DNA of 64,000 bases from Conyzicola lurida (GCF_014204935.1 NZ_JACHMJ010000001.1:1364001-1428000), one strand, 5' to 3'. Positions 25,794 through 35,071 are shown, counted from the stretch's first letter. Made by a program: numbers and translations. Notes: generated by a model not told the origin, from the sequence alone.

Positions 25794-27098
25794 TCAGTAG
25801 TTGGTGAGCAGGTTGCCGAGAACCTGCCTGCCAAAGACTAGTGCGTCGAGCGGGACGCGCTCGTCGACACCGTGGAACATTCCGGGGAAGTCGAGTTCGG
25901 CCGGCAGCTTGAGCGGGGCGAAGCCGTAGCCGGTGATGCCGAGCAGGCTGAGGGCCTTATTGTCGGTGCCGCCGCTGAGCAGGTACGGCAGCACGGGGAT
26001 GCCCGGGTCGTGCACACCGAGCGACGCGACCATGGCCTCGACCAGATCGCCCTGGAACGGGTTCTCGAGCCCGATGTCGCGGTGCATGACCTCGATCTCG
26101 ATGTCCGGCCCGACCAGCTCGCGGATCTCGGCGAGCACGGCCTCCTCCTCGCCGGCCAGGGTGCGGACGTCGACGAGCGCCTCGGCGGTGTCGGGGATCA
26201 CGTTGTGCTTGTAGCCCGCCTTGAGCAGTGTCGGGTTGGTGGTGGTGCGAAGGGTGCCCTGGATGAAGCCGCCCGCCGATCCGGTGGCGAGCACGATCTC
26301 CTCGGGGCCCACGCGCTGCGGGTCGACGTCGAGCAGTCGGGCGAGTTCCACGATCAGCTGCTCGGTGGTGTCGGTGAGGTGCACCGGCCACTCGCGACGA
26401 CCGACCGCGACGACCGCCTCGGCGAGTTTCGTGACGGCGTTGTTATGCATCACCCGGCTGCCGTGCGCAGCGGTGCCGCGGGCGATGAGCTTGATCCAGA
26501 CGAGGGCCTTCTCGCCGGTTTGCAGCAGGTAGGCGCGTTGGTCGTTGATGGTGACCGAGTAGCCGCCCACCTCGCTGATCGCCTCGGTGGCGCCGGCGAA
26601 CAGGTCGGGGCGCTGGGTGACGAGGTGGTGCGACCCGCGCACTCCCCCGGCCTCCTCGTCGGCGAAGAACGCGATGACGAGGTCGCGCTTCGGCTGCTTG
26701 CCCGCGCCGAGGATGTCCTGCAGCGCGGTGATGATCATCGCGTCCATGTTCTTCATGTCCACGGCGCCGCGCCCCCAGAGCATGCCGTCCTTGATCTCGC
26801 CGCCGAACGGGTCGACGGTCCAGTTGGCCGGATCGGCGGGCACCACGTCGGTGTGGCCGTGCACGACGAGCGCGGGCAGGCTCGGGTCGGAACCAGTGAC
26901 CCGGGCGACGACGCTCGTGCGGCCGGGATCGGAGTCGACGTACGTCGTTGTCAAACCGAGATCTTCGAGGAGCGAACCCAGATATTCGGCCGCGATTTTT
27001 TCTCCGGAAGAAATTCCTTCACCGTAGTTCGAGGTGTCGAACCTAATGAGTTGCTGGGCAATCCGGGCTGTCGCTTCGAGCTCTGGTTCGGTTGTCAT
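25794..27098 (-). CDS. M20/M25/M40 family metallopeptidase
   Basis: A 434-residue di-zinc peptidase or amidohydrolase of the ArgE/DapE/CPG2 family. Metal-site motifs are [19 protein letters not shown] and the general-base pair in ADEEAGG; a dimerisation (lid) domain occupies about 190-310 and the final histidine is in FHGVDERVP. No signal peptide, so intracellular peptide hydrolysis is likely; specificity is unknown. TACCGT lies exactly 6 bases before the ATG (leaderless). Upstream codons in the frame are non-conserved. Confidence 0.92.
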   Translation of the reverse strand: MTTEPELEATARIAQQLIRFDTSNYGEGISSGEKIAAEYLGSLLEDLGLTTTYVDSDPGRTSVVARVTGSDPSLPALVVHGHTDVVPADPANWTVDPFGGEIKDGMLWGRGAVDMKNMDAMIITALQDILGAGKQPKRDLVIAFFADEEAGGVRGSHHLVTQRPDLFAGATEAISEVGGYSVTINDQRAYLLQTGEKALVWIKLIARGTAAHGSRVMHNNAVTKLAEAVVAVGRREWPVHLTDTTEQLIVELARLLDVDPQRVGPEEIVLATGSAGGFIQGTLRTTTNPTLLKAGYKHNVIPDTAEALVDVRTLAGEEEAVLAEIRELVGPDIEIEVMHRDIGLENPFQGDLVEAMVASLGVHDPGIPVLPYLLSGGTDNKALSLLGITGYGFAPLKLPAELDFPGMFHGVDERVPLDALVFGRQVLGNLLTNY

Positions 27099-27104
27099 GG
27101 CTCC

Positions 27105-27110
27105 ACGGTA
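27105..27110 (-). promoter_or_regulatory. Leaderless -10 box of the M20 peptidase gene
   Basis: TACCGT, then GGAGCC, then ATG at 27098. The GGAG is directly against the start codon and so too close to act as a ribosome binding site. Confidence 0.55.
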
Positions 27111-27231
27111 CCCGTCGGATACGGCGTGTCGGGACTCGATGGCGCCAAGTGACAAAAGCACCTCTCAGAGCATGCTATTCTCGTTTCTCGGCGGTCAACG
27201 CAGTGTAAAAAACTGCAGAGACGGGCCATGC

Positions 27232-27315
27232 GCGCGGATGGCGGAATTGGTAGACGCGCTAGCTTGAGGTGCTAGTGCCCGTAAGGGCGTGGGGGTTCAA
27301 GTCCCCCTTCGCGCA
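27232..27315 (+). tRNA. tRNA-Leu (anticodon GAG)
   Basis: An 84-base class II tRNA. The acceptor strands GCGCGGA and TTCGCGC pair with one G-T, the anticodon arm CTAGC / GCTAG encloses loop TTGAGGT with anticodon GAG (reads CTC, and CTT by wobble), a variable arm (GCCCGTAAGGGC) has the length expected for leucine, and GGTTCAAGTCC forms the T loop. The 3' CCA is not encoded. Discriminator base is A. Confidence 0.97.
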
Positions 27316-27320
27316 CTGTG

Positions 27321-27382
27321 GCTATTTCAGTGAAAATAGCAGTCAAAAGGCCCGCCGCACAGAAATGTGCGGCGGGCCTTTT
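27321..27382. terminator. Hairpin and bidirectional terminator after tRNA-Leu
   Basis: A small stem GCTATTT / AAATAGC (27321-27340) is followed by a strong terminator: GGCCCGCCGCAC / GTGCGGCGGGCC with a 6-base loop, flanked by AAAA and TTTT (27345-27382). It ends the tRNA transcript and, read on the minus strand, the hydrolase gene at 27528. Confidence 0.93.
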
Positions 27383-27527
27383 GCGTTCCTTGACTGCGTG
27401 TGTCGCCGCGGCCGTCACGACACGGAGAGAAAGCCGCGGTCATCAGGCCATGCGACATTCCCCCCGGGTCGGGAGGCCGGGGATCGAAGGTGTTCGCCCC
27501 CGTCGTTTCGAGGGTCACCCGTGTTCG

Positions 27528-28364
27528 TTATGCCTGGATGAATGCCAGCAGGTCGGGGTTGATCACCTCGGCGTGGGTGGTGAGCATGCCGTGGGGGTAG
27601 CCTTCGTAGATCTTGAGGGTCGAGTTGCTGAGCAGTTCGTGCTGCTTCAACGCCGCGTCTTTGTAGGGAACGACTTGGTCGTCGTCGCCCTGCGTGACCA
27701 GGACAGGAACGGTGATGGCCCGCAGGTCGTCGGTCTGGTCGGTCTCGGAGAACGCCTTGATACCTTCGTAGTGGGCAAGCGCGCTGCCCGTCATGCCCTG
27801 CCGCCACCAGTTGGCGACCACGGGCTCGGACAGCGTGACGCCCTCCCGGTTGTAGCCGTAGAAGGGCCCGGATGCGACGGCCTGGAAGAACTCGGCGCGG
27901 TTCGCGGCCAGAGCGCTGCGGAACCCGTCGAAGACCTCGATGGGGGTTCCGTCGGGGTTGGCGTCGGTCTGCACCATCAGCGGGGGCACTGCCGACACCA
28001 GGACGGCCTTCGCTACGCGGCCCTGGGGCTCGCCGTACTGGGCAACGTAGCGGGCGACCTGACCGCCGCCGGTGGAGTGTCCGATATGGATGGCAGCATG
28101 CAGGTCGAGGTGCTGCACGACGGCGTCGACGTCGCTGGCGTAGTGGTCCATGTCGTGACCGGTGCCCACCTGGGACGAACGGCCGTGACCGCGACGGTCG
28201 CTGGCGATAACGCGGTAGCCCTTGGAGAGGAAGTAGAGCATCTGCGCGTCCCAGTCGTCGGACGAGAGCGGCCAGCCGTGGTGGAAGTAGATTGGCTGGG
28301 CGTCGACGGCGCCCCAGTCCTTGTAGTAGATCTCGACGCCGTCGGCTGTGGTTACGAATGCCAT
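27528..28364 (-). CDS. Alpha/beta hydrolase, cofactor-free haloperoxidase-like
   Basis: A 278-residue alpha/beta hydrolase close to the non-haem chloroperoxidase/esterase group. Features are HHGWPLSSDDWD (oxyanion region), RRGHGRSSQ, the nucleophile elbow GHSTGGG (Ser near 98), an acid in QGDDDQVVPY and the catalytic His in EGYPHGM. Complete and cytoplasmic. GGGAG upstream supports the ATG. Esterase or perhydrolase activity is likely; substrate unknown. It lies just beyond tRNA-Leu and its terminator, with a second hydrolase and an AraC regulator on the same strand. Confidence 0.93.
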   Translation of the reverse strand: MAFVTTADGVEIYYKDWGAVDAQPIYFHHGWPLSSDDWDAQMLYFLSKGYRVIASDRRGHGRSSQVGTGHDMDHYASDVDAVVQHLDLHAAIHIGHSTGGGQVARYVAQYGEPQGRVAKAVLVSAVPPLMVQTDANPDGTPIEVFDGFRSALAANRAEFFQAVASGPFYGYNREGVTLSEPVVANWWRQGMTGSALAHYEGIKAFSETDQTDDLRAITVPVLVTQGDDDQVVPYKDAALKQHELLSNSTLKIYEGYPHGMLTTHAEVINPDLLAFIQA

Positions 28365-28514
28365 TTCTCATCTCCCATATTCCTGTTGAACCAAGCGGGT
28401 CCTGGCTCGACGATTTGCGTACTTCCGGCTCACGTGCGGGTGAGCCGTCTTCGTGTCGTCTCCGACGCTCGGGCCCATGCGGACCCTCAGCTCGTGGCGG
28501 TCACGGATCAGGTG

Positions 28515-29249
28515 CTAGGCGGTGGCGGTTTCCCGTACCGCGGTTTCGATGACGTCGGCGACTGCGGCAGGGTGCGTGTGCATGACGAGGTGAGGGGCAT
28601 CAAGTTCGACTACCTCGCGAAGCTGGGCGCGCTGGTAGCCGAAGCGCTCCACCTCGGGGTTGATGGTGTGGTCGGCGGTGGAAACGATTCCCCACCCGGG
28701 CGTGGTCTTCCATGCCGCGACGGACGCCGGTTCCCCGAAGGCGGCGCCCGTCAACGGACGTTGGGATACGGCGAGGACCTCGGCGGTGGCGCCGTCGACT
28801 CCGTCGGCGAAGATGCGCGGAAATGCATCGATGCGGACCGACACGTCCACTCCGTCGTCGGCACCGTCGATCGGGAACGGGGTGTACACGAGATTCGCGG
28901 CGAGATCAGAGTCGGGGAAGCCGCCCTGCAGTTGCCCGAGGCTCTCGCCGACCTCGAGCACGTAGCCCGAAACGAACACGAGACCGACGACGTTCTCGGC
29001 TGCGCCGGCGACGCTGATCACAGCCCCGCCATACGAGTGCCCGGCTAACACGACCGGCCCGTCAACCTGCTCCGCGACAGCCCGGATCGACGCGGCGTCA
29101 GCCGCAAGGCTGCGGTTGTAGACCGGCGGGACCAGGACGGTGTAGCCGCGGTCCAGCAGCTCGCGGGTGACCGGTGCCCACGACGCGGAATCTGCAAACG
29201 CACCGTGTACGAGGATGACGGTTGGAGTTGTAGACAAAGCGGCCTCCAT
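28515..29249 (-). CDS. Alpha/beta hydrolase (EstA/AB_hydrolase_6 type)
   Basis: A 244-residue alpha/beta hydrolase: VILVHGAFADSASW at the N-terminus, nucleophile elbow AGHSYGG (Ser near 90), and the C-terminal His in DAPHLVMHTHP. Proteins of this type are usually annotated as esterases or non-haem haloperoxidases. The start at MEAALS is chosen; a GTG at 29267 adds six residues, and neither has a good ribosome binding site. A stem-loop GGCTCAC / GTGAGCC at 28427-28446 lies in the 150-bp gap to the next hydrolase. Clustered with an AraC-type regulator, suggesting a small inducible unit. Confidence 0.88.
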   Translation of the reverse strand: MEAALSTTPTVILVHGAFADSASWAPVTRELLDRGYTVLVPPVYNRSLAADAASIRAVAEQVDGPVVLAGHSYGGAVISVAGAAENVVGLVFVSGYVLEVGESLGQLQGGFPDSDLAANLVYTPFPIDGADDGVDVSVRIDAFPRIFADGVDGATAEVLAVSQRPLTGAAFGEPASVAAWKTTPGWGIVSTADHTINPEVERFGYQRAQLREVVELDAPHLVMHTHPAAVADVIETAVRETATA

Positions 29250-29379
29250 TTTCAGTCGGGGCGCCACGGTTGTGGAGCCTTCACACGACCAGCAACAGAA
29301 TGGCGCATCGCGGTGTACGGCGCGAGAACTGCGCGCATTGTCACGTTCTCGTTCGTCTCAGAGCGCATGCGAAGACAAA

Positions 29380-30210
29380 CTAGTCGGCGGAAACCGTGGA
29401 CTCGCCGGCACGCCAGTCCCGAGGGGAACGACCATAGCGTTGGGCGAAAGCCCTGCTGAATGCCGACGCAGACCCGAACCCGCTCCGTTCGGCGATCTCG
29501 CGGATGCTGAAAGCCGTCGGTGTCGACCGTTCCAGCATCGTGCGCGCGTGTGTGAGGCGGACACGATGTATCTCCTCAGCGACCGTGGATCCGTCTCGTT
29601 CGAACAGCTTCTGCAGGGTTCGAACTGACACGCCTACCCGTTCCGCAACCATCGACGGTGTCGTCGATGGGTTGACGGCCCAGCGGCCGATATAGTCGCG
29701 TGCGCGGCCCAGCAGCATCCGCCGCTCGACGGCAGGATCGGTGCGCTGATCGAGGACGTCGTCGACGAAGGCACGAGTCAGATCGATGACAGATTGGGCG
29801 AAAGCGGCCTCGGAGGCCGCTCCCAAGGGGTCTCGAAGAGCCATGACATACGACCCCATAGAGCCGAGAAGCCGCGGCGCACCCTCCTGCAGAATGAACG
29901 TCGTCGTCGATATCGCCTGCACCTCGGCAGCCGTCAACGGCAGGGCCGTCCGCGCGATGCGGATTGACAGACACCGGAAATCCGGCGTGATCTCGAATCC
30001 GGAAACCTGCGGCATATGACTGACCGCGAGATGCCCGGCGTCGCACGGAATCGCCAGCGAACCCCGATGGCTGACTATCGCCCCCGATGTTACGAACGCC
30101 CACACGAAGGCATCCTTCGGATCGGTGTAGCCCGCCCCGGCGTCGTCCCTGTCCGCGGGTGCTCTCACCTGCGCCAGTTGTACCGGTCCGAGCGTCTTCG
30201 AGCTCACCAT
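29380..30210 (-). CDS. AraC-family transcriptional regulator
   Basis: A 276-residue regulator with an N-terminal AraC-binding-like (cupin-type) sensor (about 1-165) and a C-terminal double HTH (about 175-272; SMVAERVGVSVRTLQKLFERDG and IREIAERSGFGSASAFSRAF). The start is unsure: ATG 30210 has no ribosome binding site, while GTG 30270, with AAGGTGG upstream, adds 20 residues. Base composition just upstream is more AT-rich than its surroundings. It probably controls the two co-directional hydrolase genes; the inducer is unknown. Confidence 0.88.
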   Translation of the reverse strand: MVSSKTLGPVQLAQVRAPADRDDAGAGYTDPKDAFVWAFVTSGAIVSHRGSLAIPCDAGHLAVSHMPQVSGFEITPDFRCLSIRIARTALPLTAAEVQAISTTTFILQEGAPRLLGSMGSYVMALRDPLGAASEAAFAQSVIDLTRAFVDDVLDQRTDPAVERRMLLGRARDYIGRWAVNPSTTPSMVAERVGVSVRTLQKLFERDGSTVAEEIHRVRLTHARTMLERSTPTAFSIREIAERSGFGSASAFSRAFAQRYGRSPRDWRAGESTVSAD

Positions 30211-30497
30211 GGTGGCTGCAGCAGGAGAAAACCCGTCCGATGTGCGCTGAGCGCGCTGAAGAAAAACCACCTCAACCACCTTTTTCGTGTTCAAGCAGAG
30301 CTCACATAACAAAGGATGCCTCACGCGAACCACGGACGGCGACCCCACGCGTCGCGCGGATGCCCACCGGACCCCGCGCGGTCTCGACGGCGACGGCCTG
30401 AAAGCCGTCGAAGCAGGTTCGTCGAGCGTCCACAGGGCCCGGAAATCGACCTGTCGACCCCTGCCGGACTCCGTCTCCCGAGGTCTACCCTGTCGGC
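30211..30497. other. Divergent intergenic region, AraC regulator / universal stress gene
   Basis: Locally AT-rich between about 30220 and 30315 compared with the flanks. No conserved small gene is apparent. It must contain the promoter of the AraC-type gene and, at its right end, the leaderless -10 box of the stress-protein gene. Confidence 0.5.
30486..30491 (+). promoter_or_regulatory. Leaderless -10 box of the universal stress protein gene
   Basis: TACCCT, then GTCGGC, then ATG at 30498; no ribosome binding site. Confidence 0.6.
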
Positions 30498-30995
30498 ATG
30501 GACGAGCACGGCGCTGAACTCGCAGACACGATCGTCGTCGGGCACGATGGTTCGAAGGACGGGGATGCCGCGTTCGAGGTCGCGCTCGGGCTCGCCGCGC
30601 GGCTCGGCTGCGCGCTGCGGCTGGTGCGCGCGTGGTCGGCCGAGACGGCCCCGCACGGGACGCTGATGGCCGGCGGGTACGTAGCGTCGCTCGCCGAGGC
30701 GTCGGCGTCGATCGCACGGGTGGTGGAACGGGATGCAGCGTCGCGGGCCGCCGACCACCCCGAGGTGCGGATCGACTATCTCGCGCGATTCGGTCAGGCG
30801 GAGGCGGTGCTGATCGCCGCGTCATCCGGAGCCCTCATGCTCGTCGTCGGCGGCCGGGGCCGCGGCGGATTCGCGAGCATGCTGCTCGGGTCGGTGAGCG
30901 AGCAGTGCGTGCGGCACGCGCACTGCCCGGTGCTCGTCGTGCGGACCGAGAAACACGGCCGGGCCGACAGGAACAAGGAGAGAGTCACCTCATGA
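30498..30995 (+). CDS. Universal stress protein (UspA family, ATP-binding type)
   Basis: A 165-residue single-domain Usp. VVGHDGSKDGDAAFEVAL opens the fold, and the ATP-binding signature Gly-x2-Gly-x-Gly-x9-Ser is present as GGRGRGGFASMLLGSVSEQ followed by CPVLVV. Expected to dimerise and to be induced by starvation or hypoxia. Its stop overlaps the next start as ATGA (30992-30995). No DosR-type box is evident. Confidence 0.93.
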   Translation: MDEHGAELADTIVVGHDGSKDGDAAFEVALGLAARLGCALRLVRAWSAETAPHGTLMAGGYVASLAEASASIARVVERDAASRAADHPEVRIDYLARFGQAEAVLIAASSGALMLVVGGRGRGGFASMLLGSVSEQCVRHAHCPVLVVRTEKHGRADRNKERVTS

Positions 30996-31189
30996 CGGGC
31001 GACAACCGAGGACGCGTCGTGCGGGACGGGCAGTGGGGGTTCGTCTTCCTGCTCGCCTACATCGGCGCCGCGGTCTACTTTGTATCGGTCTCGGACGGGT
31101 CGTTCTGGGGCGTCGTGCTCGGCCTGCTGCAGGCGATCGTCTGGCCGGCGTACGTCGTCTACTACTCGCTGGCGGGGCTCGGCGCATGA
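30992..31189 (+). CDS. Small two-span membrane protein
   Basis: A 65-residue protein with two hydrophobic segments (about 15-32 and 38-60) joined by a short SDGSFWG loop. An AAGGAG ribosome binding site inside the end of the stress-protein gene and a 4-bp ATGA overlap make it a genuine coupled gene. Not recognised beyond a general resemblance to short actinobacterial membrane proteins; it may tether or accompany the stress protein. Confidence 0.8.
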   Translation: MTGDNRGRVVRDGQWGFVFLLAYIGAAVYFVSVSDGSFWGVVLGLLQAIVWPAYVVYYSLAGLGA

Positions 31190-31205
31190 ACCCGCTCCGC
31201 CACGC

Positions 31206-31299
31206 TAGACTGGACTTTCTGCAAATGAGACAGCAGGACCCGACTGTGTCGGGGCAGGATGACCCTCGGGAGTGCAATCCCAGGGGTCATTTTTGTTTT
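31206..31299 (+). promoter_or_regulatory. Promoter and terminator-like leader of the SLOG gene
   Basis: A TAGACT -10 box (31206-31211) is followed by a hairpin CCCGAC / GTCGGG (about 31239-31253) and then by ATGACCC...GGGTCAT (31259-31290, inner stem GGGA / TCCC) running into TTTTTGTTTT. The second stem has all features of a Rho-independent terminator but lies upstream of the SLOG start codon, so it is either the terminator of the preceding pair or an attenuator. Confidence 0.6.
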
Positions 31300-31313
31300 C
31301 CCGGCGGTGACGT

Positions 31314-31997
31314 ATGACTCCCGTCGTCGTCGCCGTCTTCGGCTCGAACAGCCCGTTGGCGGTCGAGCTCGAGGCAGCCCGCTTCCTCGCCGCCGCGATC
31401 GCCGCCGAGGGCGCGACCCTGCTCACCGGGGGTGACGGCTCGGACCCGTCCACGGTCAAGGACGCGGCGATCATCATGGCGAAGACCATCCCGGATGCGA
31501 GCTGGATCGGCGTGCTCAACGAACCCGAAACCGCCGACCCCGTCGTGGTCGGCTCCTACGGCCTCCTCGTCACCCCCGGCTTCGGCCACCGGCGCAACTT
31601 CGTCGAGGCCTGTCTGTGCGACGCCGCCGTCGCGATCGGGCACTCGCCGGGCACCTCGTCGGAGGCGCTGTTCGCCATGTTCCTTCGTCGCCCGGTCGTC
31701 CTCGTCGACGCGGATCCGGTCGAGATGCCCGACCTACGGCGAATCGCGCTCGACCGCGTGCCCAAGCCGCACAACCCGGCCACGGCCCTCGACCGCGGCA
31801 TCGCCCACGCCTACCACTGGGCGAAAACGAGCGATCACACCCCCGAGCGCCGCCGCCTCCCCCTCGACGCCTGGCAGGCCGCGGGACTCGTGCGCGGCCT
31901 GATCGACGGCACTGTGCCGGGCGGCCTCGATCCGACCGCGCCGCGGACCGCCGCCGACTGGGACGCGCTGGTCGGCGGCGTGCTCCACTCGCTCTGA
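31314..31997 (+). CDS. SLOG/LOG-like Rossmann protein (TIGR00725-type)
   Basis: A 227-residue protein of the SLOG superfamily (DprA/LOG-like nucleotide-binding Rossmann fold). It shows VVAVFGSNSP at the start, LLTGGDGS, and the ligand-site GTSSEALFAMFLRRPVVLV. The lysine-decarboxylase-like PGGxGTxxE motif is replaced by SPGTSSE, so cytokinin phosphoribohydrolase activity should not be assumed. Ligand unknown. A 10-base-distant hairpin follows the stop. Confidence 0.8.
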   Translation: MTPVVVAVFGSNSPLAVELEAARFLAAAIAAEGATLLTGGDGSDPSTVKDAAIIMAKTIPDASWIGVLNEPETADPVVVGSYGLLVTPGFGHRRNFVEACLCDAAVAIGHSPGTSSEALFAMFLRRPVVLVDADPVEMPDLRRIALDRVPKPHNPATALDRGIAHAYHWAKTSDHTPERRRLPLDAWQAAGLVRGLIDGTVPGGLDPTAPRTAADWDALVGGVLHSL

Positions 31998-32006
31998 TCG
32001 CTGACA

Positions 32007-32026
32007 CTCCGGTCAGCGGACCGGAG
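32007..32026 (+). terminator. Stem-loop after the SLOG gene
   Basis: Perfect CTCCGGTC / GACCGGAG stem with AGCG loop, 10 bases after the stop. There is no T-run, so termination efficiency is uncertain. Confidence 0.5.
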
Positions 32027-32098
32027 CGCTTGCCCGCCGACAGCGCCCCCGCATGCTTGACTGATCCTCGTTGAGGGCCGACGAGCGACGGGGATCAG

Positions 32099-35071
32099 GT
32101 GACGACAGCGGGGATCGTGATTCACCGATCGCGCAATTCCCTCGCCGTGCTGCTCTCGCTCGCGGTGGTCGTGCTCGTCTCGGCCCTCTCGCTCGCCGCG
32201 AGCATCGGCCTCGTCACCGCCGGATCCGCCTCGGGCGCCCGCACCGTGCTCTCCGACGCCGCCCCTCGGGCCGCGGCCGTGCAGCTCACCACGCACCTCG
32301 CCGACGACCCGCCGGTTCAGGATGCCGCGGCGCGCACTCTCTTCGACGGGCTGTTCCCCGCGGGCACCGTCGCGGTCGACTACTCGTGGCGCAGCGGCTC
32401 CGTTCCGCTCCGCCTGCTCGGCGACGCGGCGGCACCGGCCGACAGCACCGTCGTCGTCGGCGTCGTGCCGGCACTCGACGACCGGGTCTCGTTCACCGCG
32501 GGCGACTGGGAAGGGGACGTCGGGACGGTGGCCGTCCAGGCGGATGCCGCGGCCGAGCTCGGCCTCGCCCCCGGGGACTCGCTCACGGTCGGCAGCGACA
32601 GCCGACCCGTCACGCTGACCGTCGCCGCCCTCTGGCGCGCGACCGACGCGGGCGACCCCGCCTGGTTCGGCGACTCTGCGGTCGCGTCGGGCCGGTCGGG
32701 CGACTCCGTGGGGTTGCTCGTCGTCGACGCGGAGACCGCCCTCACCCTGCGCACCCGGTACACCGCCGCGTGGACGGTCGTCGGGACACCGGCCGCGACT
32801 CTGCCTGCGAACCGCGCCGATCTCGTGCGCGGACTCGACCGGCTGGGCGACGACGTGCGTGGCCCGGTCGGCGTGATGGTCGAGTCGTCGGGCGTGAAAG
32901 GGTCGCTCGCCGCGACGATCGAGCGCATCGACGTCGCGAGCCGCGCGGCCGCGGCCGTCGCGACATCCGCCGCCTTCATCGTCGGGGTCCTGGCCCTCGT
33001 CGCCCTGCTGCAGCTGAGCACGGTACTCGCCACGTCGCGTCGCCGGGAGACCCTGCTACTGCGGGCCCGAGGGCTGTCGACTCTGCAGCTCGCGGCGCTC
33101 GCGGTCGGCGAGGCCGCTGTCGTAGCCCTTCCGGCGGGCGTGGCCGGCGTCGGCATCGCCGCGCTCGTTCCCGGGGTGGCGACGGACGTCGTCGTCGCCG
33201 CGGCTGTCGTCGGCCTGCTCGCCCTGGCGACCATCGGCGCCGTGGCAGCGACAGCCCTCGTCGACGCCCGATCGGTCGCGCCCGACGCGCCGCCGCGCGA
33301 CTCCCCCGTCGTGGTGGTCGTCACCGGCGCGCTGCTCGTCGTCGCCGCAGCCCTCGCGGTCTGGCAGCTGCATACCCGCGGAACGCCCGTCGTCGCCGGC
33401 GGCGCCCCGGCCGACCTCGTGGCCGCGGCGAGCCCCGCGCTCGCCCTCGTCGCCCTCGCGGTGATCGGGGCGGTGCTGCTCGTCCCCGTCTCGGGATGGT
33501 TGGCGGCTGCGGCCGCCCGCCGCGGATCGCTGCCGCTCGTGCTCGCCACCCGCCAGCTCGCGCGTCGCACCGGCCGCTACCTCGTGCCCGTGCTCGCGAT
33601 CGCGATCGCCCTGGCCGGCGGCGTCTTCGCCGCGGGACTCGCCGCGACCGCGGTCGATACCCAGCGGTCGGCGCTTTTCGTGCGCACGGGAGCCGCCGTC
33701 GCCCTCGACCTCGGCCAGCCCCGCCCCGACGACGACGGCACCCGGCCGACGACAGCGGAGACGTACCGGCAGATCGACGGGGTCGACGCTGCCGCGGCCG
33801 TCGCGCTCGGTTCGGCCGGGATCGGCGCCGACACCGTCGCGTTCGTCGGTCTGCGTCCGGACGGCGCTTCGGCCGTTCTCGGCGACGACGGGCGGGCATT
33901 CGCGGACGCGCTCGCCACGACGTCGACCCCGGACACGTCCCTCGCGCTGGCCGCGGGCGCCTCCACGATCGCCGCCACCGTGACCGTCACGGGGCGCGAG
34001 CCGGCCACCACCGAGTTCGCGATCTCCGTCTGGGTGTCCGACGCCGACGGTGCCCTCGCCCGGGTGCCGCTCGTCGCCACGCCCGATCCCGGGGTCCGCG
34101 CGGGCGCGCTGCCGGCCGGTGTGCAGCCGTGGCGCCTGCTGGCGCTGGAGAGCGACCGGACCGGACCGGCCGACCCGCGACATCCCACCGTCGTGGTCAG
34201 CGACCTGACCCTTGACGGAGCCGCCCTCAACCTCGCGCCCGTCACACTCGCCGTGGCGACGACGGCGGCGACGGCGCGGGAGCCCGTCGGCGAGACCGGC
34301 GAGGGCCTGCCGGTCGTCGTCTCCAGCGCCCTCGCCGCCCGCATCGGTCTCTCCGTGGGCGACGAGCTCGAGCTCGAATACGTGCCGACGAACGGCGACT
34401 ACACCGCCACCGTGACGGCGATCGTCGACCGCGTCCCCGGCTCGGCGTCCCGGCTCGCCGTCGCGACCGACCTCGACACGCTCGGCGCTCGCTCCCTCGC
34501 CACCGGCCGCGTCCCCGTCGTCACGACCGGCGTCTGGTACGCCACGGCGACACCGGACGCGGTCGCCGCCGAGGTGCCGCTGCTCGCGACCCGGGACGCC
34601 GCCGTCTCCACCGCGTCGACCACGAGCTCGGCGCCGGTCGTCGCCGCGTCGCTGTCGACCTTCTGGATCGCCGCCGGCACCGCCGGGTTGCTCGCGCTCA
34701 TCGCCCTCGCGGCCTTCCTCCTCGCCGACGCCCGGGCGCGGCGCGACGACCTCGGTGTCCTGCGCGCGCTCGGCCTCACTCCGCGCGAGCAGGGCGCGGT
34801 GCGCGGTTGGGAACAGACCGTCGCGATCGGCACGGCCGTCGTCGTCGGTGCGGCGGGCGGCCTCGTCGCGACCCTCGTGACCGTCACCCCGTTCGCCGCG
34901 GCCGCCGTGCCGGGGGCGGTCGCGCTCGTACGCATCGACCCGGTTTTCGATATCGTCCCCTGGCTGGTCTTCGCCGGAATCGTCGTAGCCGGGGTGGTCG
35001 TGATCGTGGGTCTCGCCCTGCTGCGTGTGCGGCGGGCCGCGGCCGTCGCGCTCGACGAGAGGGGCGCGTGA
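32099..35071 (+). CDS. FtsX-like ABC transporter permease (first subunit)
   Basis: A 990-residue MacB/FtsX-type permease. After an N-terminal transmembrane helix (about 14-40) comes a large extracellular region (about 45-270), then three helices (about 275-375), further hydrophobic segments near 395-475, a second extracellular region (about 530-840) and a final set of three helices (about 845-985). This is the duplicated FtsX arrangement of large actinobacterial exporters. GTG start with a weak GGGGAT site. It is the first of four genes that overlap by 1 to 4 bp. Substrate unknown; a lipid, peptide or lipoprotein-release function is plausible. Confidence 0.9.
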   Translation: MTTAGIVIHRSRNSLAVLLSLAVVVLVSALSLAASIGLVTAGSASGARTVLSDAAPRAAAVQLTTHLADDPPVQDAAARTLFDGLFPAGTVAVDYSWRSGSVPLRLLGDAAAPADSTVVVGVVPALDDRVSFTAGDWEGDVGTVAVQADAAAELGLAPGDSLTVGSDSRPVTLTVAALWRATDAGDPAWFGDSAVASGRSGDSVGLLVVDAETALTLRTRYTAAWTVVGTPAATLPANRADLVRGLDRLGDDVRGPVGVMVESSGVKGSLAATIERIDVASRAAAAVATSAAFIVGVLALVALLQLSTVLATSRRRETLLLRARGLSTLQLAALAVGEAAVVALPAGVAGVGIAALVPGVATDVVVAAAVVGLLALATIGAVAATALVDARSVAPDAPPRDSPVVVVVTGALLVVAAALAVWQLHTRGTPVVAGGAPADLVAAASPALALVALAVIGAVLLVPVSGWLAAAAARRGSLPLVLATRQLARRTGRYLVPVLAIAIALAGGVFAAGLAATAVDTQRSALFVRTGAAVALDLGQPRPDDDGTRPTTAETYRQIDGVDAAAAVALGSAGIGADTVAFVGLRPDGASAVLGDDGRAFADALATTSTPDTSLALAAGASTIAATVTVTGREPATTEFAISVWVSDADGALARVPLVATPDPGVRAGALPAGVQPWRLLALESDRTGPADPRHPTVVVSDLTLDGAALNLAPVTLAVATTAATAREPVGETGEGLPVVVSSALAARIGLSVGDELELEYVPTNGDYTATVTAIVDRVPGSASRLAVATDLDTLGARSLATGRVPVVTTGVWYATATPDAVAAEVPLLATRDAAVSTASTTSSAPVVAASLSTFWIAAGTAGLLALIALAAFLLADARARRDDLGVLRALGLTPREQGAVRGWEQTVAIGTAVVVGAAGGLVATLVTVTPFAAAAVPGAVALVRIDPVFDIVPWLVFAGIVVAGVVVIVGLALLRVRRAAAVALDERGA

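Noticed and set aside
55-30420. 13-mer GTCGAAGCAGGTT shared at about 55-67 and 30408-30420
   Set aside because: Several 13-mer matches are expected by chance in 64 kb of this composition; no flanking similarity.
29380-30825. Long 481-codon reading of the AraC-type regulator frame
   Set aside because: The first about 200 codons are Arg/Pro-rich, run opposite the universal stress gene and lack any motif; the real gene starts at 30210 or 30270.
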